DNA of 64,000 bases from Bifidobacterium mellis (lineage in GTDB: Bacteria > Actinomycetota > Actinomycetes > Actinomycetales > Bifidobacteriaceae): assembly GCF_000967265.1 (NCBI RefSeq), contig NZ_KQ033885.1, forward strand, positions 657,552 through 721,551. The letters run 5' to 3'. Shown here piece by piece: positions 1-9,320 of the stretch (position 1 is the stretch's first letter; every line of letters starts with the position of its first letter). The notes under the pieces are model-generated. The model ran no database searches. It worked only from the letters and a program-made list of their open reading frames with translations, and had not been told where the DNA came from. The position numbers and the translations under genes were made by a program.

Positions 1-119
1 TATGGCGTATTGTGGCTTACACGTCGGTCAGGGATCCTTGAGGTTCGGTCATCCCGGTGTCCTTGGTTGCAGACGTGATGTTGACACTCGGTAAATATAT
101 AAACATAGGAGCAGCAGCA

Positions 120-1790
120 ATGAAGAAGGGTTCACAGCTTACGCTTGTATCCGCGACCATCTGCGCCTTGGCGCTTTTGGCCAGCGGCTGCGGCGGTGGT
201 TCAGACACCAAGGGCGCTCAGCAATCGTCCAGCAGCCAGTCGAGCAACAATACCGTCGTTTCGGCCCATGGGTGTGAGCCGGCCAAGCCGCTCATCCCCA
301 GCAACACAGTCGAGAGCTGTGGCGGGCAGGTGGTGGACGCCATCAACTCGAAGCTGGTCCGCTTCGACAACCATGGCAAGGCCCACAATGATCTGGCTTC
401 GGAGATCAAGGGCAACGACGACATGGATCAGTACAAGGTCACCCTGGTCGATGGGCGCAAGTTCTCGGACGGCACCCCCATCACGGCCAAGTCCTTCACC
501 AAGGCCTGGTCCTGGGCGGCCAATGTGAACAATGGCCAGCTGGGATCCAGCTTCTTCGCCAACATCAAGGGTTATGACGATCTGCAGAAGCAGGGCGTGC
601 CTGCGGATGCCCAGCTGTCCGGCCTGAAGGTCATCGATGACAAGACCTTCACCGTGGATCTGAGCTCGCCCTCGTCCACCTTCCCCATCCAGGTGGGCTA
701 CACCTCCTTTGCGCCGCTGCCCGAGTCCTTCTACAAGGACACCAAGGCCTTCGGGGAGAACCCGGTCAGCTCGGGTCCCTACAAGTTCGATTCCTGGCAG
801 CACAACACCATGATCAAGCTTCGCAAGAACACCACCTACAAGGGTGATGTCAAGATTCAGAACGGCGGCATCGACTACAAGGTCTACACGGATGTCGCCT
901 CGGCCTACGCCGATGTGCAGGCAGGCAATCTGGATGCAATCGATACCGTCCCCACCTCGGCCCAGAAGACCTTCATGAAAGACAGTCTGGTCAAGGGCTA
1001 CAACGAGCCCGGCTCCGTCCTGCAGATGTTCACCATCCCCACCACCATGGAGCACTTCGGCCAGGACGAGGAGGGCCACCTGCGCCGTCAGGCCATCTCC
1101 ATGGCTCTGGATCGCAAGATGCTGATCGACAAGGTTCTGGGCGGTCTGGGCGTGCAGCCCACCGACTTCACCGCACCGACCATCCCTGGCTACTCCAAGA
1201 ATCTCAAGGGGTCCGATAACCTGAAGTACGATGCCAAGAAGGCCAAGGATGCTTGGGCCAAGGCCGATGCCATCAGCAAGTGGCCCGCTGACAAGAGCTT
1301 CCAAATGGTCTACAACGCCGATGGTGGTGCCAAGGACTTCTATGACGGCATGGCCAACTCCATCAAGAATACACTGGGGATCAAGGCCGTGGCCACCCCT
1401 GTGCCCACCTTCAGCGAGTTCCGTGGCAACGTCAACAAGCGTGCCTATAAGGATGCGGCCTTCCGGTCGGCCTGGTCGCCCGACTACCCCTCTCCCGAGA
1501 GCTACCTGCTGAGCAACTTCGCCAGCTCGGCGGCCGACGGCAACGGGTCCAACGACGGCGATTACAAGAACCCGAAGTTCGACGATCTGCTGAAGCAGGC
1601 TGCCAAGGCCAAGAACACCGACGAAGCCAACAAGCTTTTCCAGCAGGCCGAGGAGATCCTCCTGCAGGACATGCCGGCTGTGCCGCTCTACTACGCCAAC
1701 AACAAGGGTGCGTCAGCCAAGAATGTGCAGGGATTGACTCTGCGCTGGAACAGCTACCCGAACTTTGCGGAGTTGTCCAAGAAGCAGTGA
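120..1790 (+). CDS. Oligopeptide ABC transporter substrate-binding lipoprotein (paralogue 1)
   Basis: Extracellular solute-binding protein of family 5 (OppA/DppA type, peptide capture outside the cell). The ATG at 120 follows a GGAG motif (108-111); an upstream in-frame start at 57 would hide the signal peptide. The N-terminus has Lys-Lys, a hydrophobic stretch and a lipobox LASGC with lipidation Cys24, so it is a membrane-anchored lipoprotein. The length (556 aa) is normal for the family. It is followed by a close paralogue and then permease and ATPase genes on the same strand. Two extra cysteines (C52 and C67) near the mature N-terminus are absent from the paralogue. Family assignment is secure; the bound peptide is unknown. 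The upstream 119 bases hold only a possible -35 (TTGACA, 81-86) without a convincing -10. Confidence 0.93.
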   Translation: MKKGSQLTLVSATICALALLASGCGGGSDTKGAQQSSSSQSSNNTVVSAHGCEPAKPLIPSNTVESCGGQVVDAINSKLVRFDNHGKAHNDLASEIKGNDDMDQYKVTLVDGRKFSDGTPITAKSFTKAWSWAANVNNGQLGSSFFANIKGYDDLQKQGVPADAQLSGLKVIDDKTFTVDLSSPSSTFPIQVGYTSFAPLPESFYKDTKAFGENPVSSGPYKFDSWQHNTMIKLRKNTTYKGDVKIQNGGIDYKVYTDVASAYADVQAGNLDAIDTVPTSAQKTFMKDSLVKGYNEPGSVLQMFTIPTTMEHFGQDEEGHLRRQAISMALDRKMLIDKVLGGLGVQPTDFTAPTIPGYSKNLKGSDNLKYDAKKAKDAWAKADAISKWPADKSFQMVYNADGGAKDFYDGMANSIKNTLGIKAVATPVPTFSEFRGNVNKRAYKDAAFRSAWSPDYPSPESYLLSNFASSAADGNGSNDGDYKNPKFDDLLKQAAKAKNTDEANKLFQQAEEILLQDMPAVPLYYANNKGASAKNVQGLTLRWNSYPNFAELSKKQ

Positions 1791-1825
1791 TGATCGTGCC
1801 GGAAACGGCATAATCCGTCGTCGCT

Positions 1826-1867
1826 GACCCGGCCGGATCCGCACCAAAGCGGATCCGCGCCCGGGTC
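1826..1867 (+). terminator. Stem-loop between the two binding-protein genes
   Basis: GACCCGG (1826-1832) pairs with CCGGGTC (1861-1867), and inside it GGATCCGC (1835-1842) pairs with GCGGATCC (1849-1856). There is no long T-run, so it may act as a partial terminator or as an mRNA-stabilising hairpin that sets the ratio of the two lipoproteins. Confidence 0.55.
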
Positions 1868-1919
1868 TTATGCACTGGCGGCGGATTCGGGAAACCAACC
1901 AAAGGAAAGAGCAGTATAT

Positions 1920-3584
1920 ATGAAGAAGCAATCGGCCCTGACCATTGCTGGCGCCGGACTGTGCGTCATGGCGCTCACGCTGGGCGCCTGCGGGGGATCC
2001 GGCGGATCCGACTCCTCCTCTGCAAAGGGGACCGACAGCGGCAGCTCGGATGCCGTCATCTCGGTCTTCAACCCTGAGCCGGCCAATCCGCTCATCCCCA
2101 GCATGACCAACGAGGTGGGCGGTGGCAACCCCATCGACATCATGTTCTCCAAGCTCGTCCGCTTCGACGACAAGGGCAAGCCGGCCAACGAGATCGCCAA
2201 ACAGATCAAGGCCAACGAGGACAACACCCAGTACACCGTGACCATCAACGACGGCTGGAAGTTCTCGGATGGCACCCCGGTCACCGCACAGTCCTTCACC
2301 AAGGCCTGGTCCTGGGCGTCCAACATCGCCAACAAGCAGCTGGGTTCCAGCTTCTTCGCCAACATCAAGGGCTATGACGACCTGCAGAAGGAAGGCACCC
2401 CTGGCGATGCGCAGCTGTCCGGCCTGAAGGTCATCGACGACAAGACCTTCACCGTGGATCTGACCTCGCCATCCTCCACCTTCCCCATCCAGGTCGGCTA
2501 CACCGCCTTTGCCCCGCTGCCCGAATCCTTCTACAAGGACACCAAGGCCTTCGGCGAGAAGCCGGTGACCGTGGGACCCTACAAGTTCCAGTCCTGGGAG
2601 CACAACAAGGCCATCAAGCTGGTCAAGGATCCTTCTTACAAGGGCGGCATCAAGGTCAAGAACGGCGGCATTGAGTTCCGCGCCTACACCGATGCCACCG
2701 CAGCCTACCGTGATGTGCAGGCCGGCAACCTGGATGTGCTGGACACCCTGCCTGCCTCGGCCCGCAAGACCTTCCAGACCGACAACACCGTCCAGGCCAT
2801 CAACGACCCGGGCTCGGTCATCCAGATGTTCACCATCCCCACCTACATGAAGCACTTCGGCCAGGATCAGGAGGGCAAGCTGCGTCGCCAGGCCATCTCC
2901 ATGGCCATCGACCGGCCGACCATCATCAAGAAGGTGCTGTCCGGAACCGCCAAGGAGGTCCACGACTTCACGGCCCCTGTCATCCCCGGCTATTCAGCCA
3001 GCATCAAGGGATCCGACGTGCTCAAGTACAACCCGTCCAAGGCCAAGGAGCTCTGGGCCGAGGCCAACAAGATCTCCCCCTGGGGTGAGGGCGACACCTT
3101 CAAGATCGCCTTCAACGCCGATGGCGCCCACAAGGAGATCTACGACGCGGTCACCAACTCCATCAAGAACGCCCTGGGCATCCAGGCTGCGGGCAACCCT
3201 CTGCCCACCTTCAGCGAGTTCCGCTCCAACGTGCAGAACCGCAAGTTCACCGACTCGGCCTTCCGCTCCGGTTGGCAGCCTGACTACCCCTCGCCCGAGA
3301 GCTACCTGTCCAGCAATTTCGCCAGCTCGGCAGCCAACGGCAATGGGTCCAACGACGGTGACTATAAGAACCCCGAGTTCGATGAGCTGATGGACAAGGC
3401 GGCCTCCGCCAAGAGCATCGACGAGGCCAACAAGATCTACCAGCAGTCCGAGGAGATGCTCTTCCGCGACCTGCCCGCAGTCCCGCTCTACTATCAGAAC
3501 TCCAACGGCGTGGCGGCCAAGAACATCAAGGGATTCTCCTTCACTTGGAAGGGAACCCCCGCCTACTACAACCTCAGCAAGTGA
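1920..3584 (+). CDS. Oligopeptide ABC transporter substrate-binding lipoprotein (paralogue 2)
   Basis: Second family-5 solute-binding protein, 554 aa. It aligns with the preceding gene over its whole length; long runs such as GSSFFANIKGYDDLQK and PTFSEFR are shared. This indicates a tandem gene duplication. Signal peptide with lipobox LGAC, lipidation Cys24. The ATG at 1920 follows an AAAGGAAAGAG Shine-Dalgarno. It lacks the C52/C67 pair of paralogue 1, carrying EPANPLIPSMTNEVGGG in that segment. Likely feeds the permease pair encoded just downstream, although a strong terminator separates them. Confidence 0.93.
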   Translation: MKKQSALTIAGAGLCVMALTLGACGGSGGSDSSSAKGTDSGSSDAVISVFNPEPANPLIPSMTNEVGGGNPIDIMFSKLVRFDDKGKPANEIAKQIKANEDNTQYTVTINDGWKFSDGTPVTAQSFTKAWSWASNIANKQLGSSFFANIKGYDDLQKEGTPGDAQLSGLKVIDDKTFTVDLTSPSSTFPIQVGYTAFAPLPESFYKDTKAFGEKPVTVGPYKFQSWEHNKAIKLVKDPSYKGGIKVKNGGIEFRAYTDATAAYRDVQAGNLDVLDTLPASARKTFQTDNTVQAINDPGSVIQMFTIPTYMKHFGQDQEGKLRRQAISMAIDRPTIIKKVLSGTAKEVHDFTAPVIPGYSASIKGSDVLKYNPSKAKELWAEANKISPWGEGDTFKIAFNADGAHKEIYDAVTNSIKNALGIQAAGNPLPTFSEFRSNVQNRKFTDSAFRSGWQPDYPSPESYLSSNFASSAANGNGSNDGDYKNPEFDELMDKAASAKSIDEANKIYQQSEEMLFRDLPAVPLYYQNSNGVAAKNIKGFSFTWKGTPAYYNLSK

Positions 3585-3629
3585 GGTGACGGGAGTCTGA
3601 ATCCCGCACCTTGAAACTGACACCGCCCG

Positions 3630-3664
3630 GGCCGGCGCGGAAGGATCCACTCCGCGCCGGCCTT
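3630..3664 (+). terminator. Strong intrinsic terminator after the second binding protein
   Basis: A 12-bp perfect GC stem, GGCCGGCGCGGA (3630-3641) with TCCGCGCCGGCC (3651-3662), is followed by TTGGTGTT. It ends the binding-protein transcript. An extended -10-like TGGTAGACT (ending 3702) lies before the permease gene, so the permease/ATPase genes probably have their own promoter or depend on read-through. Confidence 0.75.
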
Positions 3665-3774
3665 GGTGTTCCTGCACCCCTGTTGAGGTGTGCTGGTAGA
3701 CTCAAACAAGAATTTTTGCGGCGGCCCCGATCCCCATGCCGATCCCGGTCGCGGATGACAAAGGAGAATAGCCG

Positions 3775-4701
3775 ATGGGAAAATATCTTCTGCGACGTAT
3801 TCTGCAGATGATCCCCGTCGTTCTCGGTACGACACTGCTGATATACGCGCTGGTCTTCGCGCTTCCAGGCGACCCCGTGGCCGCCATGTTCGGGGACAAG
3901 CCGGTCAACCAGGCCGTTGCCGCACAGATACGCTCGGAATACAATCTCGACAAGCCCTTCATCGTGCAGTACGTGCTCTTCCTGAAGAACGCCCTGACCT
4001 TGAACTTCGGTAACACCTTCGCCGGCCAGCCCGTCATCAGCGTGATCGGCAGGGCCTTCCCGGTGACCATCAAGCTGGCCCTGATGGCCTTCGTCTTCGA
4101 GGGCGTCTTCGGCGTGATCTTCGGCATCATCGGCGGCCTGACCAAGGGCAAGTGGTCGGACAACATCATCCTGGTCCTCTCCCTGCTGCTGATTTCGGTG
4201 CCCACCTTCGTCACCGGCTTCATCCTGCAGTACCTGTTCGGTGTCAAATGGCATCTGCTGCCAGCCACGGCCGGGGCCAATCCGGGCTTCATTGACCTGC
4301 TCATGCCGGCCATCGTGCTGGGGTCGGTTTCCATGGCCTCCATCATCCGTCTGACCAGGACGGAGATCACCTCCAACATTTCCGAGGACTACGTGCGCAC
4401 GGCCCGGGCCAAGGGCATGAGCAACCGTTCCGTCATCGTGCGGCATGTGCTGCGCAACTCCCTGATCCCCGTGGTCACCTACCTGGGCGCCGACATCGGC
4501 GGACTGATGGGCGGGGCCATGATCACCGAGCGCATCTTCAACATCCAGGGTGTGGGCAACACCCTCTACCAGGCCATCCTCAGGGGCGAAGGCACCCTGG
4601 TGGTCTCCATCGTGACCATTCTGGTCCTGATCTTCGTCATCACCAGCCTCCTGGTCGACCTGCTCTACGCAGTGCTCGATCCGCGGATCCGGTATGCGTG
4701 A
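3775..4701 (+). CDS. Oligopeptide ABC transporter permease, OppB/DppB type
   Basis: Inner-membrane permease of 308 aa with the expected N-terminal anchor (GKYLLRRILQMIPVVLGTT), about six membrane segments and the BPD-type EAA motif region around YVRTARAKGMSNRSVIVRH, which contacts the ATPase. The ATG at 3775 follows an AAGGAGAA motif. It forms the channel with the next gene, whose ORF overlaps its end. Typical length for DppB. Transported peptides cannot be read from sequence. Confidence 0.94.
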   Translation: MGKYLLRRILQMIPVVLGTTLLIYALVFALPGDPVAAMFGDKPVNQAVAAQIRSEYNLDKPFIVQYVLFLKNALTLNFGNTFAGQPVISVIGRAFPVTIKLALMAFVFEGVFGVIFGIIGGLTKGKWSDNIILVLSLLLISVPTFVTGFILQYLFGVKWHLLPATAGANPGFIDLLMPAIVLGSVSMASIIRLTRTEITSNISEDYVRTARAKGMSNRSVIVRHVLRNSLIPVVTYLGADIGGLMGGAMITERIFNIQGVGNTLYQAILRGEGTLVVSIVTILVLIFVITSLLVDLLYAVLDPRIRYA

Positions 4702-4717
4702 GGAAGAGGGACCGACT

Positions 4718-5722
4718 ATGAGTGAAACGGCAATGAACGAGTCAAGCGAACAGAACGAAAGCCAGGCCCGCGTCTACTTCCCCGACCCCTTGCCGGGGCA
4801 GGAGCGGTTCGTGGCCCCCATCGACGAGACGCCCCTGCGCGAGGTGGACTCGGTGGATGAGGACGTGCCGCCCACCAGCATGTGGGCCGATGCCTGGAAG
4901 ACCCTGAGGCGCAACCCGCTCTTCATCATCTCCGCAATCCTGGCGATTGTGGTCATCCTGGTGGCCCTCTTCCCCAACTTCTTCGCCAAGCAGGACCCCA
5001 TGGCCTGCAGCCTGTCCAACTCCCTGGAACCGGGCAGGGCCGGTCACCCCTTCGGCTTCGACCTGCAGGGCTGCGATGTCTACAGCCGCGTCATCCACGG
5101 GGCCCGGACCTCGGTGGCCATCGGCATCATGACCACCATCCTGGTCACCGTCTTGGGCGGCCTCGTCGGCGCAATCGCCGGATTCTTCGGGGGCTGGGTC
5201 GACGCAGTGCTCAGCCGCATCACCGACATCTTCTTCGCCATCCCCATGATCCTGGGCGCCATCGTGCTCCTGCAGATGTTCCGTACCTCCACCTCACTGT
5301 GGAAGATCATCCTGACCCTGACCCTCTTCGGCTGGGTCAACATGGCACGTATCACCCGAAGCGCCGTCCTGGAGGCCAAGAACCTGGAGTTCAACACCGC
5401 ATCTACGGCCCTGGGCTCCACGCCCCTGCGCAACCTCTTCCGGCACATCATCCCCAACTCCCTGGCCCCGGTCATCGTCATGGCCACCATGTCGCTGGGC
5501 ACCTACATCGTCTCTGAAGCCACGCTGAGCTTCCTAGGCATCGGACTGCCCTCCACCGTGGTCTCCTGGGGCGGGGACATCTCGACGGCCCAGAATCTCC
5601 TGACCACCAACCCCTCGGTCCTCTTCTATCCCTCCGCAGCCCTGGCCATCACCGTGCTGGCCTTCATCATGATGGGCGACGCGGTCAAGGATGCATTGGA
5701 TCCCAAGAGCAGAACGGCCTGA
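4718..5722 (+). CDS. Oligopeptide ABC transporter permease, OppC/DppC type
   Basis: Second permease subunit, 334 aa from the ATG at 4718. That start has a GAAGAGGGA Shine-Dalgarno at good spacing; an in-frame ATG at 4694 overlaps the end of the previous gene and lacks one. An acidic soluble N-terminal segment of about 60 residues precedes the first membrane segment (LFIISAILAIVVILVALFP), as in OppC proteins. The EAA loop is visible around LEFNTASTALGSTPLRNLFRH. Pairs with the upstream OppB-type protein. Confidence 0.93.
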   Translation: MSETAMNESSEQNESQARVYFPDPLPGQERFVAPIDETPLREVDSVDEDVPPTSMWADAWKTLRRNPLFIISAILAIVVILVALFPNFFAKQDPMACSLSNSLEPGRAGHPFGFDLQGCDVYSRVIHGARTSVAIGIMTTILVTVLGGLVGAIAGFFGGWVDAVLSRITDIFFAIPMILGAIVLLQMFRTSTSLWKIILTLTLFGWVNMARITRSAVLEAKNLEFNTASTALGSTPLRNLFRHIIPNSLAPVIVMATMSLGTYIVSEATLSFLGIGLPSTVVSWGGDISTAQNLLTTNPSVLFYPSAALAITVLAFIMMGDAVKDALDPKSRTA

Positions 5723-5733
5723 GTGGAGGAAGC

Positions 5734-7731
5734 ATGACTGAAGCAGACAAGAACATGACCACCAATCAGGAGAATCAACCCCTGCTCGACGTTCGGGACC
5801 TGCAGGTGGATTTCACCGCCGATGGGCGCACCGTCCACGCGGTTCGCGACGCCTCCTTCAACGTCTACCCCGGCCAGTGGGTGGCCATCGTGGGGGAGTC
5901 CGGCTCGGGCAAGTCCACCTCGGCCATGGCTGTGCTGGGTCTTCTGCCCGGTACCGGCAAGGTGACCGGTGGCAGCATCCGGCTCAAGGGCCGCGAGCTG
6001 GTGGGCCTGGACCGCAAGGACTATGAGGCGCTGCGAGGCTCCCAGGTGGGCCTGGTCCCGCAGGACCCCATGAGCAATCTGAACCCGGTCTGGCGCATCG
6101 GCTCCCAGGTCAAGGAGGCGCTGACCGCCAACCACATGGACGTCTCCCGGGAGAAGCGCTCCCGGCTGGCCAAGGCCCTGGCCGGCGACGAAGAGGTGAA
6201 GGTAAAGAAGTCCGACGACGAGCTCTTCATCTCTTCCAAGGACCTGCCCGGTCTACTCGAGGCCGCCCGTCAGGCCCTGAGCGATGCCGGGGTCGCCGAC
6301 GTGGACAAGACCATGGAGGCCATGAAGGCCGAGTGGGATGTGGGCTCCGAGACCCGCTGGGGCGTGGCCAAGTCCCTGATCGACGCCGGTGTGGATGACG
6401 ACGCGGCCTGGGCGCTGGCCAAGGAGCATGTGACCGGCTCGGATATGGACGACCGTATTGCCGGCCTGCTGTCGGAGGCCGGGCTGCCCGAGGCCGCCAC
6501 CAGGGCCCGGCAGTATCCGCATGAGTTCTCCGGCGGCATGCGCCAGCGCGCCCTGATCGCCATCGGCCTGGCCTCCCGGCCCGACCTGCTGATTGCGGAC
6601 GAGCCCACCAGCGCCCTGGATGTGACCGTCCAGAAGCGGATTCTGGACCACCTGCGCAGCCTGACCGAATCCCTGGGTACCGCCGTGCTTTTCATCACCC
6701 ACGACCTGGGTCTGGCGGCCGAGCGCGCCCAGCACATCGTGGTCATGTACCGGGGCCAGGTGGTGGAGTCCGGGCCCAGCCTGGAGGTCCTGCAGCACCC
6801 CCAGCACCCCTACACCAAGCGGCTGGTCCAGGCCGCGCCCTCGCTGGCCTCCCAGCGCATCATCTCCGCCAAGCAGCGAGGTCAGGATGCCGAGGGCCTG
6901 CTGGAGCACCATGTCAAGGGCGAGGGCACCCTGGAGCGCAGCGAGCATGTCATCACCGTGGAGCACCTGACCCGCGAGTTCAGGCTGCCCCGGCGCAAGG
7001 AGATGTTCAAGGCCGTGGACGATGTCTCCTTCTCGGTCAAGCGGGGGACCACCCTGGCCATCGTGGGGGAGTCCGGCTCGGGCAAGTCCACCGTGGCCAA
7101 CATGGTCCTGCACCTGCTCAAGCCCACCTCGGGCCGGGTGACCTACGAGGGCCAGGACATCGCCGGTTTCGGCAGCCGTCAGCTCATGGAGTTCCGCCGG
7201 CACGTGCAGCCGGTCTTCCAGAACCCATACGGTTCCCTGGACCCCATGTACTCCATCTACCGCTCCATTGAGGAGCCCCTGCGCATCCACAAGATCGGCA
7301 ACGCCAAGTCCAGGCAGAAGCGGGTCAAGGAGCTGCTGGACATGGTGGAGATGCCCGAGTCGGTCATGGGGCGCTACCCCAACGAGCTCTCCGGCGGACA
7401 GCGTCAGCGCATCGCCATCGCCCGGGCCATGGCCCTGAATCCGGATGTGATCATCTGCGACGAGGCCGTCTCCGCCCTGGACGTGCTGGTCCAGGACCAG
7501 GTGCTGCGGCTGCTCAACGACCTGCAGGCCGAGCAAGGGCTCAGCTACCTGTTCATCACCCACGATCTGGCCGTGGTCAGGCAGATTGCGGACGAGGTGG
7601 TGGTCATGCAGCACGGCAGGCTGGTGGAGCATGCCACCACCGACGAGGTCTTCGACCACCCCCAGCGCCAGTACACCAAGGATCTGCTGGACGCCATTCC
7701 CGGCGGTAAGCTGCGCCTGGGTCTTGACTAG
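5734..7731 (+). CDS. Fused OppD–OppF-type ABC ATPase with a helical-domain insertion
   Basis: Energises the peptide importer. At 665 aa it is two ATPase domains in one chain. Domain 1 has a P-loop (GESGSGKS, residues 54-61), Q-loop Q110, signature EFSGGMRQR (about 264-272) and Walker B LLIADE. Domain 2 has a P-loop at 445-452, signature ELSGGQRQR and Walker B VIICDE, where the usual D-E-P-T is D-E-A-V. Between the Q-loop and first signature there are about 140 residues where the family normally has about 55. The extra segment (roughly 136-240) is charged and alpha-helical in character. GGAGG precedes the ATG at 5734, 11 nt after the OppC stop, so it is co-transcribed with the permeases. Confidence 0.92.
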   Translation: MTEADKNMTTNQENQPLLDVRDLQVDFTADGRTVHAVRDASFNVYPGQWVAIVGESGSGKSTSAMAVLGLLPGTGKVTGGSIRLKGRELVGLDRKDYEALRGSQVGLVPQDPMSNLNPVWRIGSQVKEALTANHMDVSREKRSRLAKALAGDEEVKVKKSDDELFISSKDLPGLLEAARQALSDAGVADVDKTMEAMKAEWDVGSETRWGVAKSLIDAGVDDDAAWALAKEHVTGSDMDDRIAGLLSEAGLPEAATRARQYPHEFSGGMRQRALIAIGLASRPDLLIADEPTSALDVTVQKRILDHLRSLTESLGTAVLFITHDLGLAAERAQHIVVMYRGQVVESGPSLEVLQHPQHPYTKRLVQAAPSLASQRIISAKQRGQDAEGLLEHHVKGEGTLERSEHVITVEHLTREFRLPRRKEMFKAVDDVSFSVKRGTTLAIVGESGSGKSTVANMVLHLLKPTSGRVTYEGQDIAGFGSRQLMEFRRHVQPVFQNPYGSLDPMYSIYRSIEEPLRIHKIGNAKSRQKRVKELLDMVEMPESVMGRYPNELSGGQRQRIAIARAMALNPDVIICDEAVSALDVLVQDQVLRLLNDLQAEQGLSYLFITHDLAVVRQIADEVVVMQHGRLVEHATTDEVFDHPQRQYTKDLLDAIPGGKLRLGLD

Positions 7732-7768
7732 TCATCCTTTGCACAGACTCACAAGGAAATGAGGCATC

Positions 7769-8614
7769 ATGGGATTGTTCGGTTTCGGCAGGAAACGCGC
7801 CAAGCAGCGGGCCGAGGAGGACCTCGAGGATCAGAAGGACCAGTCCAAGGAGCTCGACAAGTCCGAGGGCGCTGAGAAATCCGACCAGACTTCGCAGACC
7901 TCTCAGGAGGACCGCGATGAGACGGCTGGGGAGCAGGACGAGGCCGAGCAGAGCGGGAAGGGCCCCTGGGACAGCACGGATCCCGAGGCCCCCGACACCG
8001 ATGAGTACCTGGACATCGGCGCCCTGATGCTGCCCTTCCTTGAGGGCAGCGAGCTGAGGCTCAAGGCCAATTCGCAGACCGGCGACGTGCTGGGAGCCAC
8101 CATCACCTACAAGTCCTCCAGTCTGGAGCTGGAGCCCTTCGCGGCCCCCAAGTCCCTGGGCCTGTGGGACGAGGTCCGGGCCGATCTGCTCAAGGCTAAC
8201 CCCTCCTGCAAGGAGGTGGACGGCGTCTTCGGCAAGGAGCTGACCCTGCCCGTCAAGGTCAAGGGCAAGAACCTGCTGACCCGGGTGGTGGGCATCGACG
8301 GACCCAGGTGGATGCTGCGAGGCATCTTCTCCGGCCCGGCAGCCAAGGGCGGCAAGGAGAAGGATGTGCTCGACGGCTATCTGGCCGACCTGGTGGTTGT
8401 CCGTGGCGATGAGCCCCTGGCCCCTCGTGACCTGGTTCCCATGCATGCGCCCGTCACCCCCAATCAGCGCCGGGGAGAAGCCGAAGACGCGGAGTCCAAG
8501 GACGACCAGAGCGCGCAGATTCCCGGCAAGCCGGAGGGCCCCTTCGACTCGGACCAGCAGACCGAGGTGAAGACCACCCTGTCGCGCGGACCCATGTTCT
8601 CGGAGGTCCGCTAA
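7769..8614 (+). CDS. DUF3710 family protein
   Basis: 281-aa soluble actinobacterial protein. The first 75 residues are highly charged and low complexity (Glu/Asp/Gln/Lys); the DUF3710 core follows from about YLDIGALMLP to RDLVPMHAP. No catalytic motif is evident and the function is not known. The gene is followed 4 nt later by DUF3159 and then a TRAM methyltransferase, an order resembling the mycobacterial Rv2696c–Rv2689c region. An AAGGAAATGAG motif precedes the ATG at 7769. Confidence 0.85.
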   Translation: MGLFGFGRKRAKQRAEEDLEDQKDQSKELDKSEGAEKSDQTSQTSQEDRDETAGEQDEAEQSGKGPWDSTDPEAPDTDEYLDIGALMLPFLEGSELRLKANSQTGDVLGATITYKSSSLELEPFAAPKSLGLWDEVRADLLKANPSCKEVDGVFGKELTLPVKVKGKNLLTRVVGIDGPRWMLRGIFSGPAAKGGKEKDVLDGYLADLVVVRGDEPLAPRDLVPMHAPVTPNQRRGEAEDAESKDDQSAQIPGKPEGPFDSDQQTEVKTTLSRGPMFSEVR

Positions 8615-8618
8615 GGCT

Positions 8619-9320
8619 GTGAAGCAGAAGCATTCCGGGCTGGCGGCGCTGGCCGACGACGATTTCTCCGTCATGGAGGCCATCGGCGGATGGCGGGGGA
8701 TCGTCGAGTCCCTGCTGCCGGGGCTGGTATTTCTGGTTTTCTTCCTGGCCACCGGCCGTCTGGGGCTGACCGTGGCGGTTTCGGCGGCCCTGGCCCTGGT
8801 GCAGCTGATAGTTCGTCTGGTCCAGCGGCAGTCCTTTCTGGGGGCGCTGACCGGTCTGCTTTCGGTGGGCATCTGCCTGGTGGCCGCATGGCTGACCCGG
8901 GATGCCCGCAACTATTATCTGCCAGGATTCCTGACCAACGGATTCTGGATCATCGTTCTTGGGGCATCTTTGCTGGCACGGATGCCCGGTATCGGCCTGC
9001 TGGTGGAGTACCTGCGCCGGCCTGTGGTCTCCGGGTGGAGACAGTGGCTGGACTCCTGGCGCAGTGAACCGGACCTGGTCCGGGCCTATACCCAGGCCAC
9101 CCTGGTCTGGATCGCCGTCTTCGCGCTGCGCCTGCTGGTCCAGGTGCCGCTCTACCTGGCCGGTTCCGTAGGGTTTCTGGGCGCCGCACGCCTGATTCTG
9201 GGCCTGCCCCTGTTTGCCCTGGGCATCTGGGTCAGCTGGCTGCTGATCGGCGGGCCCTACCATCGTCGCCAGGCCGACCAGGTTCAGACAGACCAGGAGG
9301 TTCATGCCGATCATGACTGA
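8619..9320 (+). CDS. DUF3159 family integral membrane protein
   Basis: 233 aa with six or so hydrophobic segments, for example VESLLPGLVFLVFFLAT, YYLPGFLTNGFWIIVLGASLL and the C-terminal LILGLPLFALGIWVSWLLIGGP. The start is GTG at 8619, four bases after the stop of the DUF3710 gene, so the pair is probably translationally coupled. The stop (9318-9320) overlaps the start of the next gene. Family function is not established; the association with DUF3710 is conserved in actinobacteria. Confidence 0.85.
   Translation: MKQKHSGLAALADDDFSVMEAIGGWRGIVESLLPGLVFLVFFLATGRLGLTVAVSAALALVQLIVRLVQRQSFLGALTGLLSVGICLVAAWLTRDARNYYLPGFLTNGFWIIVLGASLLARMPGIGLLVEYLRRPVVSGWRQWLDSWRSEPDLVRAYTQATLVWIAVFALRLLVQVPLYLAGSVGFLGAARLILGLPLFALGIWVSWLLIGGPYHRRQADQVQTDQEVHADHD

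Noticed and set aside
1-119. Possible sigma-70 promoter with TTGACA at 81-86
   Set aside because: The hexamer 17 bp downstream (CATAGG) is a poor -10, and TATATA at 96-101 is too close; not strong enough to annotate.
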